From NCBI GenBank assembly GCA_963800135.1, contig CAWCZR010000003.1, positions 496,001 through 560,000 of the forward strand: a DNA stretch of 64,000 nucleotides. Direction: 5' to 3'. The position numbers and the translations under genes are program-made. This document shows, one piece after another, positions 20,382 to 28,413 of the stretch; positions within the stretch are counted from its first letter, which is position 1; each line of letters opens with the position of its first letter. Below the pieces are notes generated by a model. It was not told the DNA's origin. It did not search any database and saw only the letters and a list, made by a program, of their open reading frames with translations. This DNA is from DASPSM01 sp963800135. Lineage in GTDB: Bacteria > Planctomycetota > Planctomycetia > Planctomycetales > Planctomycetaceae.

Positions 20382-21503
20382 ATGAAGTTATGGAACACCG
20401 AAATCCGGCGCGGGGGGAGCAACCTTCCCGCCCTTCTCGCAGCCGTCCTGATGCTCAGCGGGCCGGGGTGTGCCAGCATGCAGCTGCTCAACCTCAAGAC
20501 GGACAAAGTCCCGACGGCCGATGCCGAACATCCGGCGATCGAAGTTTTGGCCGTCTGGCAAGCGGCCGAGGGCCCCGGTATTGGCGGCATTCCTACGCGG
20601 GGATTCGCCGGGCAGATCTTCTTCTTTACTCAGGATCGCGCGGCACCCGTGGCCGTCGATGGCAAAGCTCGCATCTACGTCTTCGACGACCACGGCTCTG
20701 CCGAGCAACAGGCGCGACCTCTGCGCCAATTCGACTTCGACCGACAATCATGGACGGCGCATCTGCAAAGCTCCAAGCTCGGGCCGACCTACGGGGTCTT
20801 CATCCCTTATCCCCGCGAGGACTATCACCAGGCGGTCTGCTCGTTGCGGATCCGCTTCACACCGCTCAAAGGTCGCCCGCTTTTTTCCGCTTCTTCAACG
20901 ATCATGCTCCCCGGACCGCCTCTCCATCCGCTGACCGAGGTCACACAGAGTTCGCCACTGGATGCCCTTGCAAAAAAGCTCCAGGCTCAGTCTCTGAGCC
21001 AACCGGCGTGGAGGACTCCGCGCCTCGAAACGGATTCGCGGCCGTTTGCCATGAATCCGCAAATGGCCGCGGCGCAAGGGGCAATGACGAGCCAGGTTGC
21101 GATAAGTGACCAGTCTGGGGCTGCCTCGACGACGGCACCGACCGCTCGCGCGCGACCGGAGGATTTGTTGAATCCGCAATCCAGCCCGTCGCTGGCGGCT
21201 TACACAAACACTCAAATGGCACGCGGCTCGAACATGCGCGGCAATCCGATTATTCAGACGGCCGGAATGAATTATCGCGGCCAGTCGCAACCGAACGGTC
21301 CACCCGACTCTATGGCTGGCACCGCCGATGCGACACCTTCCGACGGCTTTTCGTCGTCGGGGCGAATCAAGCTGACGGCGGCCTCGGCCGATTCCAATTC
21401 GACGTCTGATCCAGAGGGGCTCGAAAGTCCGGATACTCAACGACCCCTTGGCGCGTCGGGCGGTTCGACCGTCACACGGCCGGCGCATCCTCTCGCCGAT
21501 TGA
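20382..21503 (+). CDS. Lipoprotein downstream of the secretin
   Basis: 373 residues with a lipobox-type signal (LMLSGPGCASM, lipidated Cys about residue 30). The conserved-looking N-terminal half includes EVLAVWQAAEGPGIGGIP and FFTQDRAAPVAVDGKARIYVF; the C-terminal half is low-complexity. It starts 38 bases after the secretin stop, so the two are probably co-transcribed and this could be an assembly or pilotin-like partner. That role is inference from position only; I do not recognise the family. Confidence 0.75.
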   Translation: MKLWNTEIRRGGSNLPALLAAVLMLSGPGCASMQLLNLKTDKVPTADAEHPAIEVLAVWQAAEGPGIGGIPTRGFAGQIFFFTQDRAAPVAVDGKARIYVFDDHGSAEQQARPLRQFDFDRQSWTAHLQSSKLGPTYGVFIPYPREDYHQAVCSLRIRFTPLKGRPLFSASSTIMLPGPPLHPLTEVTQSSPLDALAKKLQAQSLSQPAWRTPRLETDSRPFAMNPQMAAAQGAMTSQVAISDQSGAASTTAPTARARPEDLLNPQSSPSLAAYTNTQMARGSNMRGNPIIQTAGMNYRGQSQPNGPPDSMAGTADATPSDGFSSSGRIKLTAASADSNSTSDPEGLESPDTQRPLGASGGSTVTRPAHPLAD

Positions 21504-21619
21504 CTAAAACCACCATCGCGGTAGGAAACGGCGAAAGAACGAGCTAGAATGACGGCGTCAGCACAGCCGCGAATGCACTTCGCAGTCCGCTAAACCTGGA
21601 GCATCGCGGGGGGAGCGTC

Positions 21620-22420
21620 ATGAATCGGCTCGTTTCAATCGCATTGGGTGCCCTGCTGGTTACAGTGTATGGGCAGGGATCCGCCTTTTCGCAGATTTCT
21701 GGCTACAGCGGCGGGGGAGGCGGCGGCGGTGGAAGCGGAGGAGGGGGCACCTTTGGATCGTCGGGAAGCGCGTTCGGATCCTCCGGGAGCATGTTCGGAT
21801 CTTCGGGAAGCACCTTCGGCAGTAGTGGCTCGAGCGGAGGACTCCAGTTCGGCAACGGCGCTCTCGGCGGCACGGGAAGTTCGTCGAGTGGGACGGCCAG
21901 CGGCATGGTCGGAATGTCCGGAGGAGGAATGTACGGGGGCACCGGTTACGGAGGTGCCAATGCCGCCGGTAGAACCGGCACGAACAACTCGTCACAGTAC
22001 GGAAACCGCTCGTCCAGCCAATATGGTCAATCCGGCGCCGGCCAAGGTCGACAAGGTGGTTCGCGCAGCAGAGGCACGGGCCAGTCGCAAAATCAGGGGC
22101 AGCCGGGCGGCAATACGGGAGCGCCTGGGAGCGCTCAGACTTATTTCGAGCCACGAATCGACATTGGATTCGCTGTGCCGCAGCCTCAAGCCGCTGTGAT
22201 TCAGGCGAGCGTCGCCGCGCCGTGGCATTCGCCCGGGTTATCCGGTCGCTTTGGCACCGTGAACGTGAGCGTCCAGGGCGATACGGTTACCTTGCGCGGT
22301 ACCGTGAGCTCCGAGAACGATCGCCTCTTGGCCGCCCAAATGGCGATGCTCGAACCGTCCGTCTCCTCTGTTCGCAATGAACTGACGGTCGCCGTGCCAA
22401 ATGCAAACCCGCCGCGTTAA
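21620..22420 (+). CDS. Secreted Gly/Ser-rich protein with C-terminal BON domain
   Basis: 266 residues. A signal peptide (about 1-26) is followed by a Gly run and repeats of FGSSGS (about 45-75), a Ser/Gly/Gln-rich middle, and a BON domain (about 205-260: FGTVNVSVQGDTVTLRGTV..SVRNELTV). BON domains bind membranes or pack against secretin channels, so a periplasmic or outer-membrane role with the upstream secretin is plausible. 116 bases from the lipoprotein gene and followed by a strong terminator. Confidence 0.82.
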   Translation: MNRLVSIALGALLVTVYGQGSAFSQISGYSGGGGGGGGSGGGGTFGSSGSAFGSSGSMFGSSGSTFGSSGSSGGLQFGNGALGGTGSSSSGTASGMVGMSGGGMYGGTGYGGANAAGRTGTNNSSQYGNRSSSQYGQSGAGQGRQGGSRSRGTGQSQNQGQPGGNTGAPGSAQTYFEPRIDIGFAVPQPQAAVIQASVAAPWHSPGLSGRFGTVNVSVQGDTVTLRGTVSSENDRLLAAQMAMLEPSVSSVRNELTVAVPNANPPR

Positions 22421-22464
22421 CCGCTTGCTGAACGCGACCAAGAATTCGCTCGAGTGATTGACCG

Positions 22465-22488
22465 GCCCCGCTTCGGCGGGGCTTTTTT
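22465..22488 (+). terminator. Rho-independent terminator
   Basis: Perfect 7-base stem GCCCCGC / GCGGGGC with loop TTCG, followed by six T. It lies 45 bases after the BON gene and closes the secretin operon. It also marks the left limit of the phage-like island. Confidence 0.92.
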
Positions 22489-22873
22489 GTAGCGCTCACG
22501 CTCGCGCGAGCGAAGCATTCCAAGAAAGTCTCAAAAAAGTCCAAAATCGACAGCAGCGCAACACCCGCGCAACACGGCAACCACACCGTCGCAGTACGCC
22601 TCGATTGAAATCAGCGAAGGACGACCAAGGGTCGTTGACGCAAGAATCGACGCGGTTACAGTGGCCAACATGAGCACGCAGAAACGACCGGCAGTCGCCG
22701 CAGGTGAGTGGACGATCGCGTTCCACGTCGAGCGCTCGGCTGGGCACGCTGGCTTGCGCTGATCGATCGAGTGCGACGCCGACGCAGTCGGCCTGTGCAT
22801 TGAGACTCGCGAAGTCGGCCTTGGCGAGTTCTTCCGAAAAACTACGGAACTTCTCTGCGAGGAAGGTGCGCGC
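22489..22873. other. Non-coding stretch at the left end of the island
   Basis: No convincing gene on either strand. A 185-codon minus-strand frame (22496-23053) crosses the terminator flank and reads as Cys/Arg-rich low-quality sequence at its end. No tRNA, integrase or obvious attachment repeat seen. Confidence 0.4.
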
Positions 22874-23143
22874 ATGAAACGCAGTTTTGGGATTTGTCGT
22901 GATCGATGCGGCGACAAGTGCCATCAACTCTTCACATCCGAGCCGGCCGATGAATGCGGTGAGTGGTACAGCGACATCGGCACGAGCAGCAATCCGGGCC
23001 GTCCCGCGAGCATCTATCTGCCCCGAAGCGTTGCCCTCTTCCGGGTCGGGCAAGAGCTGCAGCCTGGAGAGCGGTTGGAGGCTCCCTTCGAGGCGTTCGC
23101 GACAGATTCAAGTCCCAACCTCGCTTACCAACGTCGCGTGTAA
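22874..23143 (+). CDS. Possible small Cys-containing protein at the island start
   Basis: 89 residues from ATG 22874, which has a strong AGGAAGG about 9 bases upstream. Four cysteines lie in the first 40 residues (CRDRCGDKC and DECGEW). No domain recognised. Coding evidence is only the ribosome site and an open frame; the minus strand is also open here, so it may be spurious. Confidence 0.3.
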   Translation: MKRSFGICRDRCGDKCHQLFTSEPADECGEWYSDIGTSSNPGRPASIYLPRSVALFRVGQELQPGERLEAPFEAFATDSSPNLAYQRRV

Positions 23144-23183
23144 TGCAGGATTGCGAACGTCAACTCAGCCGCGAGGAGCAAGA

Positions 23184-23696
23184 ATGAGTCGCCTCAAACC
23201 TCAAATCCGCTGGTTGCTCAGCGAAGATTTTCCGGCTGTCGCACGGCTCGATTTCGAGCAGGCTGCCGATCCTTGGACCGAAGACGCCTATCGCGAGTTT
23301 CTCCAGGCCCGCAACCAGATCGTCCAGGTGGCTTTGGTCGCTGACGACGTCGTTGGCACGCTCGCGTGTCGGCTTGAGCGCACGACGGTCCACGTCGAGC
23401 GTCTGATGATCGGCCCCGGTGAGCATCGTGCCGCCACGCTGGAGCTCGTGGTTACCGCCATTCGCAACAAACTCAACCGATCACGCTCGTGCGCGGAGAT
23501 CTTCGTTCACGAATGCCAGGTGCCCGAACTCGTCGCGTTGCATCAACACGGATTCGTCGCCGTCTCGGTTCTGCGAAACCACTTCCGCGGCAGGCGTGAC
23601 GGCATCCTGATGCGCTACTCGCTCTTCCGCCAGTGCCCGACGATGTATGCACTCACGAACCGGCTGACAAAATACTTCGCTCAAGAGGACAAATAG
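23184..23696 (+). CDS. GNAT-family acetyltransferase
   Basis: 170 residues from ATG 23184, chosen because GAGGAGCAAGA lies directly upstream; the open frame extends 99 codons further without protein character. The pattern RWLLSEDFPAVARLDFEQ and VERLMIGPGEHRAATLELVV resembles RimI-type acetyltransferases, although the acetyl-CoA loop (Q/RxxGxG/A) is degenerate. It is the first confident gene of the phage-like island. Substrate unknown. Confidence 0.7.
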   Translation: MSRLKPQIRWLLSEDFPAVARLDFEQAADPWTEDAYREFLQARNQIVQVALVADDVVGTLACRLERTTVHVERLMIGPGEHRAATLELVVTAIRNKLNRSRSCAEIFVHECQVPELVALHQHGFVAVSVLRNHFRGRRDGILMRYSLFRQCPTMYALTNRLTKYFAQEDK

Positions 23697-23803
23697 CACG
23701 TCGATCGCTTGCGACGAACCAGTTGGCCTGCTCTCGAAGGTCCTCGCCGTGCCCCAAGAACGGACATTGAATTCGTACGAATCGAGAGGGAAGGAGCTCG
23801 GAG

Positions 23804-23998
23804 ATGGACGTCTTCCACCAAGTCGTCAATTTGCTGGCTGGCGAAGCGTTCCATTTTCGAGGAGCGAGGATCCGCAATTGTACGGGCAAATCCGTCAGGC
23901 TTGAGATCGAAACCGATGCTTACGAAGTTCGCAAGGTTCGGAACAGGGACGCACCAGTCAGCGAGCAGAACACGAACAAGCACGCGCGTCTGCAATAA
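23804..23998 (+). CDS. Small hypothetical protein
   Basis: 64 residues from ATG 23804 with AAGGAG 9 bases upstream. Sequence starts MDVFHQVVNLLAGEAFHF, then becomes charged. No known domain, signal or membrane segment. Placed in a sparse part of the island between the GNAT gene and the run of membrane proteins. Confidence 0.45.
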   Translation: MDVFHQVVNLLAGEAFHFRGARIRNCTGKSVRLEIETDAYEVRKVRNRDAPVSEQNTNKHARLQ

Positions 23999-24225
23999 GC
24001 GGTTGCAGCGGCAGAGCAATGCCGTTGGGCAATGAGTCATTGATCGAAGTGCGAACCCGGGGAGACTGTTTTTGACAAGAAACTGATCTTGAATGAATCG
24101 GACAAGTCGACAAAGATAGATTTAGACAACAACTGACTACCGATGGAGACCCGTAGAGGGTCACAAGTCGCTTAACGCGAGCCATCGTCTGCACAACCCT
24201 GTGCTGGGCGATCGCTCGTTTCTTT

Positions 24226-24633
24226 TTGCGCTCTGCCCAGTCCGGGGACATCCTTGGGACGGGCTCCTTTTATGCGCAAAGCGACGCTCCCGTGACCGCC
24301 GAAACTTGGATCGCGATCGGCACGTGCGGCGGCGTCGCGGTCACGCTGTGCATCCCCTTCGCGCTTTGGTTCCAGCGGATCGACCGACTGGTCAACCGTT
24401 CGGAAGTGAAGTTGGACCAAATCGTGGAGGCATTTCGAGGCTTTAAAGAGGACTCGCAGCGCGACCGCCGCGAACTGCGGAGTGAACTGCGTGTGCTCGA
24501 TCAGAAGGTCGCGCATCAGGGGCTGTGCATAACGTGCCTGAAGGTCACGGCCGGATTTGGCACCAAGCCCAGTCATCCGCAATGGCCGACCGAGCTCACT
24601 TGTGGCCCGGGCTCAACTGTCGGTGACGGCTGA
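24226..24633 (+). CDS. Membrane-anchored coiled-coil protein
   Basis: Up to 135 residues. One membrane segment (WIAIGTCGGVAVTLCIPFALWF) is followed by a charged helix (KLDQIVEAFRGFKEDSQRDRR) of the kind that forms coiled coils. The start is uncertain: TTG 24226 or GTG 24292 (113 residues); neither has a good ribosome site. First of a series of short membrane proteins on the plus strand. Anchor plus coiled coil is seen in phage spanin- or holin-like proteins, but this is only a shape resemblance. Confidence 0.6.
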   Translation: MRSAQSGDILGTGSFYAQSDAPVTAETWIAIGTCGGVAVTLCIPFALWFQRIDRLVNRSEVKLDQIVEAFRGFKEDSQRDRRELRSELRVLDQKVAHQGLCITCLKVTAGFGTKPSHPQWPTELTCGPGSTVGDG

Positions 24634-24669
24634 GCGAAGAACCGACGCAACGAAGAAAGGATCCAAACC

Positions 24670-25095
24670 GTGAACGATCACGACGGCGTGTTGAGTCACT
24701 TAGGCGGCACATTTCTGTGCGCACTAACGCTGATCATCGTCATCGGCGATGGCGCTCTGATGTTGCTCGGGACACTGCCCGTTCCCTGGGGGATCGGGTT
24801 CTTGGGCCTCTACCTGTTTGGGCACACGGCCTTTGTGCAAGTGCTCGGCGCGATCGGTCACACCCAAGACTGCGTCTCGAGCGCCAAGACCGACCTGCGG
24901 CTCTTCCACATCCAACACGACAACGACCTGCGGGCACATCTGGGACGGGTTGCCGAGGGGATCAATCGCGTCTCGGAGTTGACGACGCGAGGCGTCAAGA
25001 ATGACTTGCTCGCTGAACTGCAACGCAAATCCGACTGTCCGCGGACAAGTTCTTCCGCTTCGGCAAACGAATCACGGCCAAAGGGAAAACGTTGA
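24670..25095 (+). CDS. Small protein with two membrane segments
   Basis: 141 residues from GTG 24670, preceded by GAAAGGA. Two hydrophobic segments (about 12-35 and 40-62) precede a charged helical tail (KTDLRLFHIQHDNDLRAHLG). Its stop overlaps the start of a 25-codon gene (TTGA), indicating translational coupling. No family recognised. Confidence 0.65.
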   Translation: MNDHDGVLSHLGGTFLCALTLIIVIGDGALMLLGTLPVPWGIGFLGLYLFGHTAFVQVLGAIGHTQDCVSSAKTDLRLFHIQHDNDLRAHLGRVAEGINRVSELTTRGVKNDLLAELQRKSDCPRTSSSASANESRPKGKR

Positions 25096-25169
25096 CCACC
25101 TGGTTGTGCGTCTGGCTGGCCTCGCTCGGCGTGAGCTGGATTTGGACGCATCGCAAACACGGCAACTGA
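25092..25169 (+). CDS. 25-residue membrane peptide
   Basis: TTG 25092 overlaps the preceding stop (TTGA) and has AAGGGA just upstream. The peptide, starting MTTWLCVWLASLGVSWIW and ending HRKHGN, is one membrane segment with a positive C-terminus. CsrA starts 13 bases after its stop. Coupled position and composition support translation, but it is very short. Confidence 0.5.
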   Translation: MTTWLCVWLASLGVSWIWTHRKHGN

Positions 25170-25182
25170 AAGGGAAGCACGG

Positions 25183-25395
25183 ATGCTGATTCTCGGACGA
25201 CGTACGAACGAACAAATCGTGATCGGCGACGACATCGTGGTGACCGTTGTCGCCTGCAGGAAAGGCCATTGTCGGCTCGGCATATCGGCACCAGACCATG
25301 TCACCGTGCACCGCCAGGAGATTTACGACGCGATCCGGAGCCGACCAGGTTTAAGCGACGTATCCGAGACACCCGAGCCCCCAGCCACCGCATGA
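25183..25395 (+). CDS. csrA: CsrA-family RNA-binding regulator
   Basis: 70 residues. The N-terminus MLILGRRTNEQIVIGDDIVV and VHRQEIYDAI match CsrA, including Leu4 and the Arg of the VHR(x)EI region that contact GGA-containing mRNA. CsrA represses or stabilises target mRNAs by binding near ribosome sites. Preceded by AAAGGGAAGC. Here it is embedded in an island of phage-like genes rather than beside flagellar genes, so it may regulate the element or rewire host translation. Confidence 0.9.
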   Translation: MLILGRRTNEQIVIGDDIVVTVVACRKGHCRLGISAPDHVTVHRQEIYDAIRSRPGLSDVSETPEPPATA

Positions 25396-25414
25396 GCAAC
25401 AGGGAGACCTTTCA

Positions 25415-25666
25415 GTGAATGCCGGTCGGCCAAGTGCCAGCGTCGCAAGCAAATTCTGGGTCACGCGAGATCGGTACGAAAACCCACTCTCGTACTCGAT
25501 CTGGAGCATCGAACCGGGCCGCGATCGCGACGGTCACTGGGCACGCGTCGATCCCAAGCGAACGGGAACAGACGTGCGGCAGATCTGTTCGGCGAAGGTC
25601 GCCGAGGCCGTGATCGGACGCGCATTGGCACTCGGTGAAAAGATCGGACCACTGAAAACGCAATGA
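25415..25666 (+). CDS. Small hypothetical protein
   Basis: 83 residues from GTG 25415 with AGGGAG upstream. Contains an aromatic-rich beta-like stretch (KFWVTRDRYENPLSYSIWSI). Stop overlaps the next start by ATGA, so the two are coupled. No domain recognised. Confidence 0.6.
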   Translation: MNAGRPSASVASKFWVTRDRYENPLSYSIWSIEPGRDRDGHWARVDPKRTGTDVRQICSAKVAEAVIGRALALGEKIGPLKTQ

Positions 25667-25995
25667 CAGACACGCTGCAAAAGCAAAGCCTCATTCTCGC
25701 GCTTGCGTCACTCGCCTGCGTCGGAATCGCACTATGGGCCCTCTGGCACTTCGACGCGTTCTCGACGACCGAGGACGTGAACATCGTCGTGCAACCGCCG
25801 CTCTTTCGCTGGGCTGCGGCGCTCGTCCTCGGCCTGGTTGTACCGCAGTTGCTCGTCTCAGGAGCGCGGGCGGCTGGCGTCGGATGCGCGTGGATGCGCC
25901 TGACGGCGTTACTCCGGGACTTCGCGAGCATGCCGCGGAAGATCGACGAGATTCATGCCGCCGTCGTCAAACCTGGCGCTAAGGAGCAGACGTGA
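25663..25995 (+). CDS. Small protein with two membrane segments
   Basis: 110 residues. Hydrophobic segments at about 9-28 and 48-72, then a basic amphipathic tail (LLRDFASMPRKIDEIHAAVV). ATGA overlaps at both ends couple it to its neighbours. Could be a holin-like or envelope protein; not recognised. Confidence 0.65.
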   Translation: MTDTLQKQSLILALASLACVGIALWALWHFDAFSTTEDVNIVVQPPLFRWAAALVLGLVVPQLLVSGARAAGVGCAWMRLTALLRDFASMPRKIDEIHAAVVKPGAKEQT

Positions 25996-26690
25996 CCTAC
26001 GCCGAGCTGCGCTCCGCCAACGCTAAAGAGTATTGCCGGCAAAACGCGGCCTTCTTCGGCCTCGTCCCGACCTGGGGGCCATTGTGGGACTGCGTGGGAC
26101 TGTTGGGCAACGGCACCGATGCTCAATCCCTGTTCAACCGCATTCATGACGCGGGCATCCAGGCGATCGCCGCGCAAACGACGCCGGTCGATTGGTCGCA
26201 GACCTATGCCGCGATCAAACCACTGCTCGACACGCCGCAGTTGATCGTGGCGATCCAAAACGCTCGCTGGGAAATTGCGACAAGCGCTGCCGCGCCCGGC
26301 AATGGGCCGATCCTCACCACCGAGTTCTTGGCCCATCAAATCAGAGACACTTTCGCTCGCGCGGGCTTGCAGCACCTCACTCGGCTGCGAACCGCGGCTT
26401 CGCACGCTGCGGCCATCGATCCGTCGACACTCCTGGCCGCCATCATCACGGCCGTGCTGGGAGTCGTTTGCCCGCCGACGGCCGCGTTCTCGACCCTCTT
26501 GGAGCCGGTGATTGCGGCGATCATCAAAGTTTTGTTTGCGAGCCTGACCAGTCAAATGGCCAGCGGCAGATATGTCGTCTCTGCCGATGCCTTTGACGCG
26601 CAAGTGCAAGCGTGGGCGAGCGAGGCGGCGGCCGCGGGCGAAACGACTCAATCCGCAGTCTCTCTCCGGTCGTCGCGGGGGGCGCAATGA
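25992..26690 (+). CDS. Hypothetical island protein
   Basis: 232 residues from GTG 25992. Starts YAELRSANAKEYCRQNAAFF; a hydrophobic helix pair occurs around residues 145-185 (LLAAIITAVLGVVCPPTAAF). No signal peptide. Overlaps both neighbours by 4 bases. No family recognised. Confidence 0.65.
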   Translation: MTYAELRSANAKEYCRQNAAFFGLVPTWGPLWDCVGLLGNGTDAQSLFNRIHDAGIQAIAAQTTPVDWSQTYAAIKPLLDTPQLIVAIQNARWEIATSAAAPGNGPILTTEFLAHQIRDTFARAGLQHLTRLRTAASHAAAIDPSTLLAAIITAVLGVVCPPTAAFSTLLEPVIAAIIKVLFASLTSQMASGRYVVSADAFDAQVQAWASEAAAAGETTQSAVSLRSSRGAQ

Positions 26691-27075
26691 GCAAATTGCT
26701 GGTGACGCTCGTCATCGTAGGCGGCTTCGCGGCTGTGATCGCGCAGCAGGAAGGGAAGCTCACACTCCCGACGTGGGTCACCATTGCCCCGGCGTTGCAA
26801 ACCACAGTCGACAAGGCCGCGGCCGACTACGCGCGCAGTTCAAACAGATTCATCTGCAAGCGGAAAAGGACGTCCTCGCGCACAAGTACGGCGGCCCGAC
26901 GGCTGCGAAGGACCTGCACGACTGGCTATCGGCCGCCTGCGATGCCGCGCGAAGCAAGTCGTTCGCCGGCATCAGCAAGCCGCTCGCGGAAGCACTGACC
27001 GGACCGGACGGCAAGCCTGTCGCTTTCGACGAACAGGGCGTGGCGGCCGCGTGCCGCAAGATTGCCACGCAATAG
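26687..27075 (+). CDS. Membrane-anchored small protein, frameshifted
   Basis: ATG 26687 overlaps the preceding stop (ATGA). The first frame gives SKLLVTLVIVGGFAAVIAQQ (one membrane anchor) up to VDKAAADYA; the continuation AQFKQIHLQAEKDVLAHKYG to the stop at 27075 is one base out of frame. The break lies in the GCGCGC run at about 26829-26837. Joined, the protein has about 129 residues: anchor plus helical domain ending VAAACRKIATQ. Not recognised. Confidence 0.6.
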
Positions 27076-27133
27076 CGCATCTCCACATGACGCTGCAACA
27101 ACGACCTCCGACAGTGCCGAGCAAGGGACAGAC

Positions 27134-27460
27134 ATGGAACAACTTTTAACAACCGCCATCGTGGTCTATTTCGGCATCGTGCTCTACGACATGCTCGCAC
27201 AAGGCAGCAGTCCGGCCGCGGCGCTGGTGTGGCCGCTGCAGTCGCTCTCAAAGGCTTTCGCCTGGCTCTCGAAGGTCGATCCCAACGCCGCGACCAAGTG
27301 CGACCTGACGAACATCTCTCAGCAGGTGGCCAGCTATCAGCAGCAATCGAAAGCGCAAATCACGGCGCTGCAGTCTGCACTGAGTCTTCTCAGCAACGGC
27401 AAAATTCCGGCGCCGCCCGCACCAACTCCCAATCCGGCTCCGCCAGCGGCCGTGCCCTGA
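27134..27460 (+). CDS. Small membrane-associated protein with Pro-rich tail
   Basis: 108 residues from ATG 27134, preceded by AAGGGA. N-terminal hydrophobic helix (LLTTAIVVYFGIVLYDMLA), a Gln-rich helical middle (NISQQVASYQQQSKAQITAL) and a Pro/Ala tail (APPAPTPNPAPPAAVP). Last gene before the papain-like protease. No family recognised. Confidence 0.6.
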   Translation: MEQLLTTAIVVYFGIVLYDMLAQGSSPAAALVWPLQSLSKAFAWLSKVDPNAATKCDLTNISQQVASYQQQSKAQITALQSALSLLSNGKIPAPPAPTPNPAPPAAVP

Positions 27461-27549
27461 AAACACGGCTCGACACCCATTCAGTGACGCGCATGGCCGC
27501 AACGATCCGCATTGAAAGCCGCGCTTCCTAACGAAGGGAGACCGAGTTG

Positions 27550-28413
27550 ATGCAACGTGCTTTGGGCTGGAATCGCGACCAGGAGAATCACGCCTGGCTC
27601 GTCGCCAACCAGCGACGATTCGATCGCTCGCACTTTGTGGCGTACCGAATCCCCGAGGAAATCGACGGTCGAGTGAGCCAGACGATCAAGGACCAAGGTC
27701 AGCTCGGGGCGTGCTCGGGATTCAGTCGATCGAGCCTGGAAGAGCGGCTCAACTATCTGGCGACCGGAGCCAAGGGGCCCGCGCTCTCTGCCATGTTTTG
27801 CTACCTCACGAACCAGCAGGAGTGCGGCTGCGCGGGAGGGGACAACGGTGCAACCATCGCCGGAAGCGTCGCGGCCGCCGGCAAAGAAGGCGTCTGCGAA
27901 GAATCGCTTTTTCCGTACACCGCCGCGATGGCTGCCGGCCAATACACGGACACCATCCCGGCGGCCGCTACGGCCGAAGGAAAGCTACACCTCGTCGCGT
28001 CGCATTCGGTCATCCACGACTACCAGACGGCCCTTCAATACCTGGGCACGGCCGGCGTGATTCAGATCGGCATCCCCGTCGGCGACCAGTTCCAAAATTG
28101 TTCGGGTCCGCTCACGGCACAGATGGTCCAAAAGGATGCGCGAAATCCCGAAGGCGGCCATGCCTTGGCTGTCGTCGGGTACCTCGAGCCGAGCACGATC
28201 CAGCAACCCGCCGGCGATGGCCGCGCCTGGCTAATCGGCCAAAACTCTTGGGGCAGCGACGGTTGGGGAGCCCAAGGCTTCTTTTTCATCCAGCCCGCCG
28301 CGTGGGACTACCTCTGCAAAAACATTACGCACGGCGAGGTGGAAATCATCGGCATGAGCAGCCTGGCCTCGTTTGACGATTCCGGTACTGCGCTCAATTG
28401 GGACTACGCGTGA
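27550..28413 (+). CDS. Papain-like C1 cysteine protease
   Basis: 287 residues. The papain active site is complete: DQGQLGACSGFS supplies oxyanion Gln49 and nucleophile Cys55, EGGHALAVVGY supplies His204 and QNSWGSDGWGAQGFFF supplies Asn232. There is no signal peptide and no inhibitory propeptide; the N-terminal 40 residues are short. An adjacent TTG (27547) could also start. Its stop overlaps the next start (TGATG). In a phage-like island it could process structural proteins or act on host or competitor proteins; this is inference. Confidence 0.88.
   Translation: MQRALGWNRDQENHAWLVANQRRFDRSHFVAYRIPEEIDGRVSQTIKDQGQLGACSGFSRSSLEERLNYLATGAKGPALSAMFCYLTNQQECGCAGGDNGATIAGSVAAAGKEGVCEESLFPYTAAMAAGQYTDTIPAAATAEGKLHLVASHSVIHDYQTALQYLGTAGVIQIGIPVGDQFQNCSGPLTAQMVQKDARNPEGGHALAVVGYLEPSTIQQPAGDGRAWLIGQNSWGSDGWGAQGFFFIQPAAWDYLCKNITHGEVEIIGMSSLASFDDSGTALNWDYA

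Noticed and set aside
22496..23053. 185-codon minus-strand frame in the island's left end
   Set aside because: No ribosome site, ends in Cys/Arg low-complexity and abuts the terminator; not convincing.
24226..27460. Holin/endolysin assignment for the small membrane proteins
   Set aside because: Shape only; no lysozyme, amidase or recognised holin family is present.
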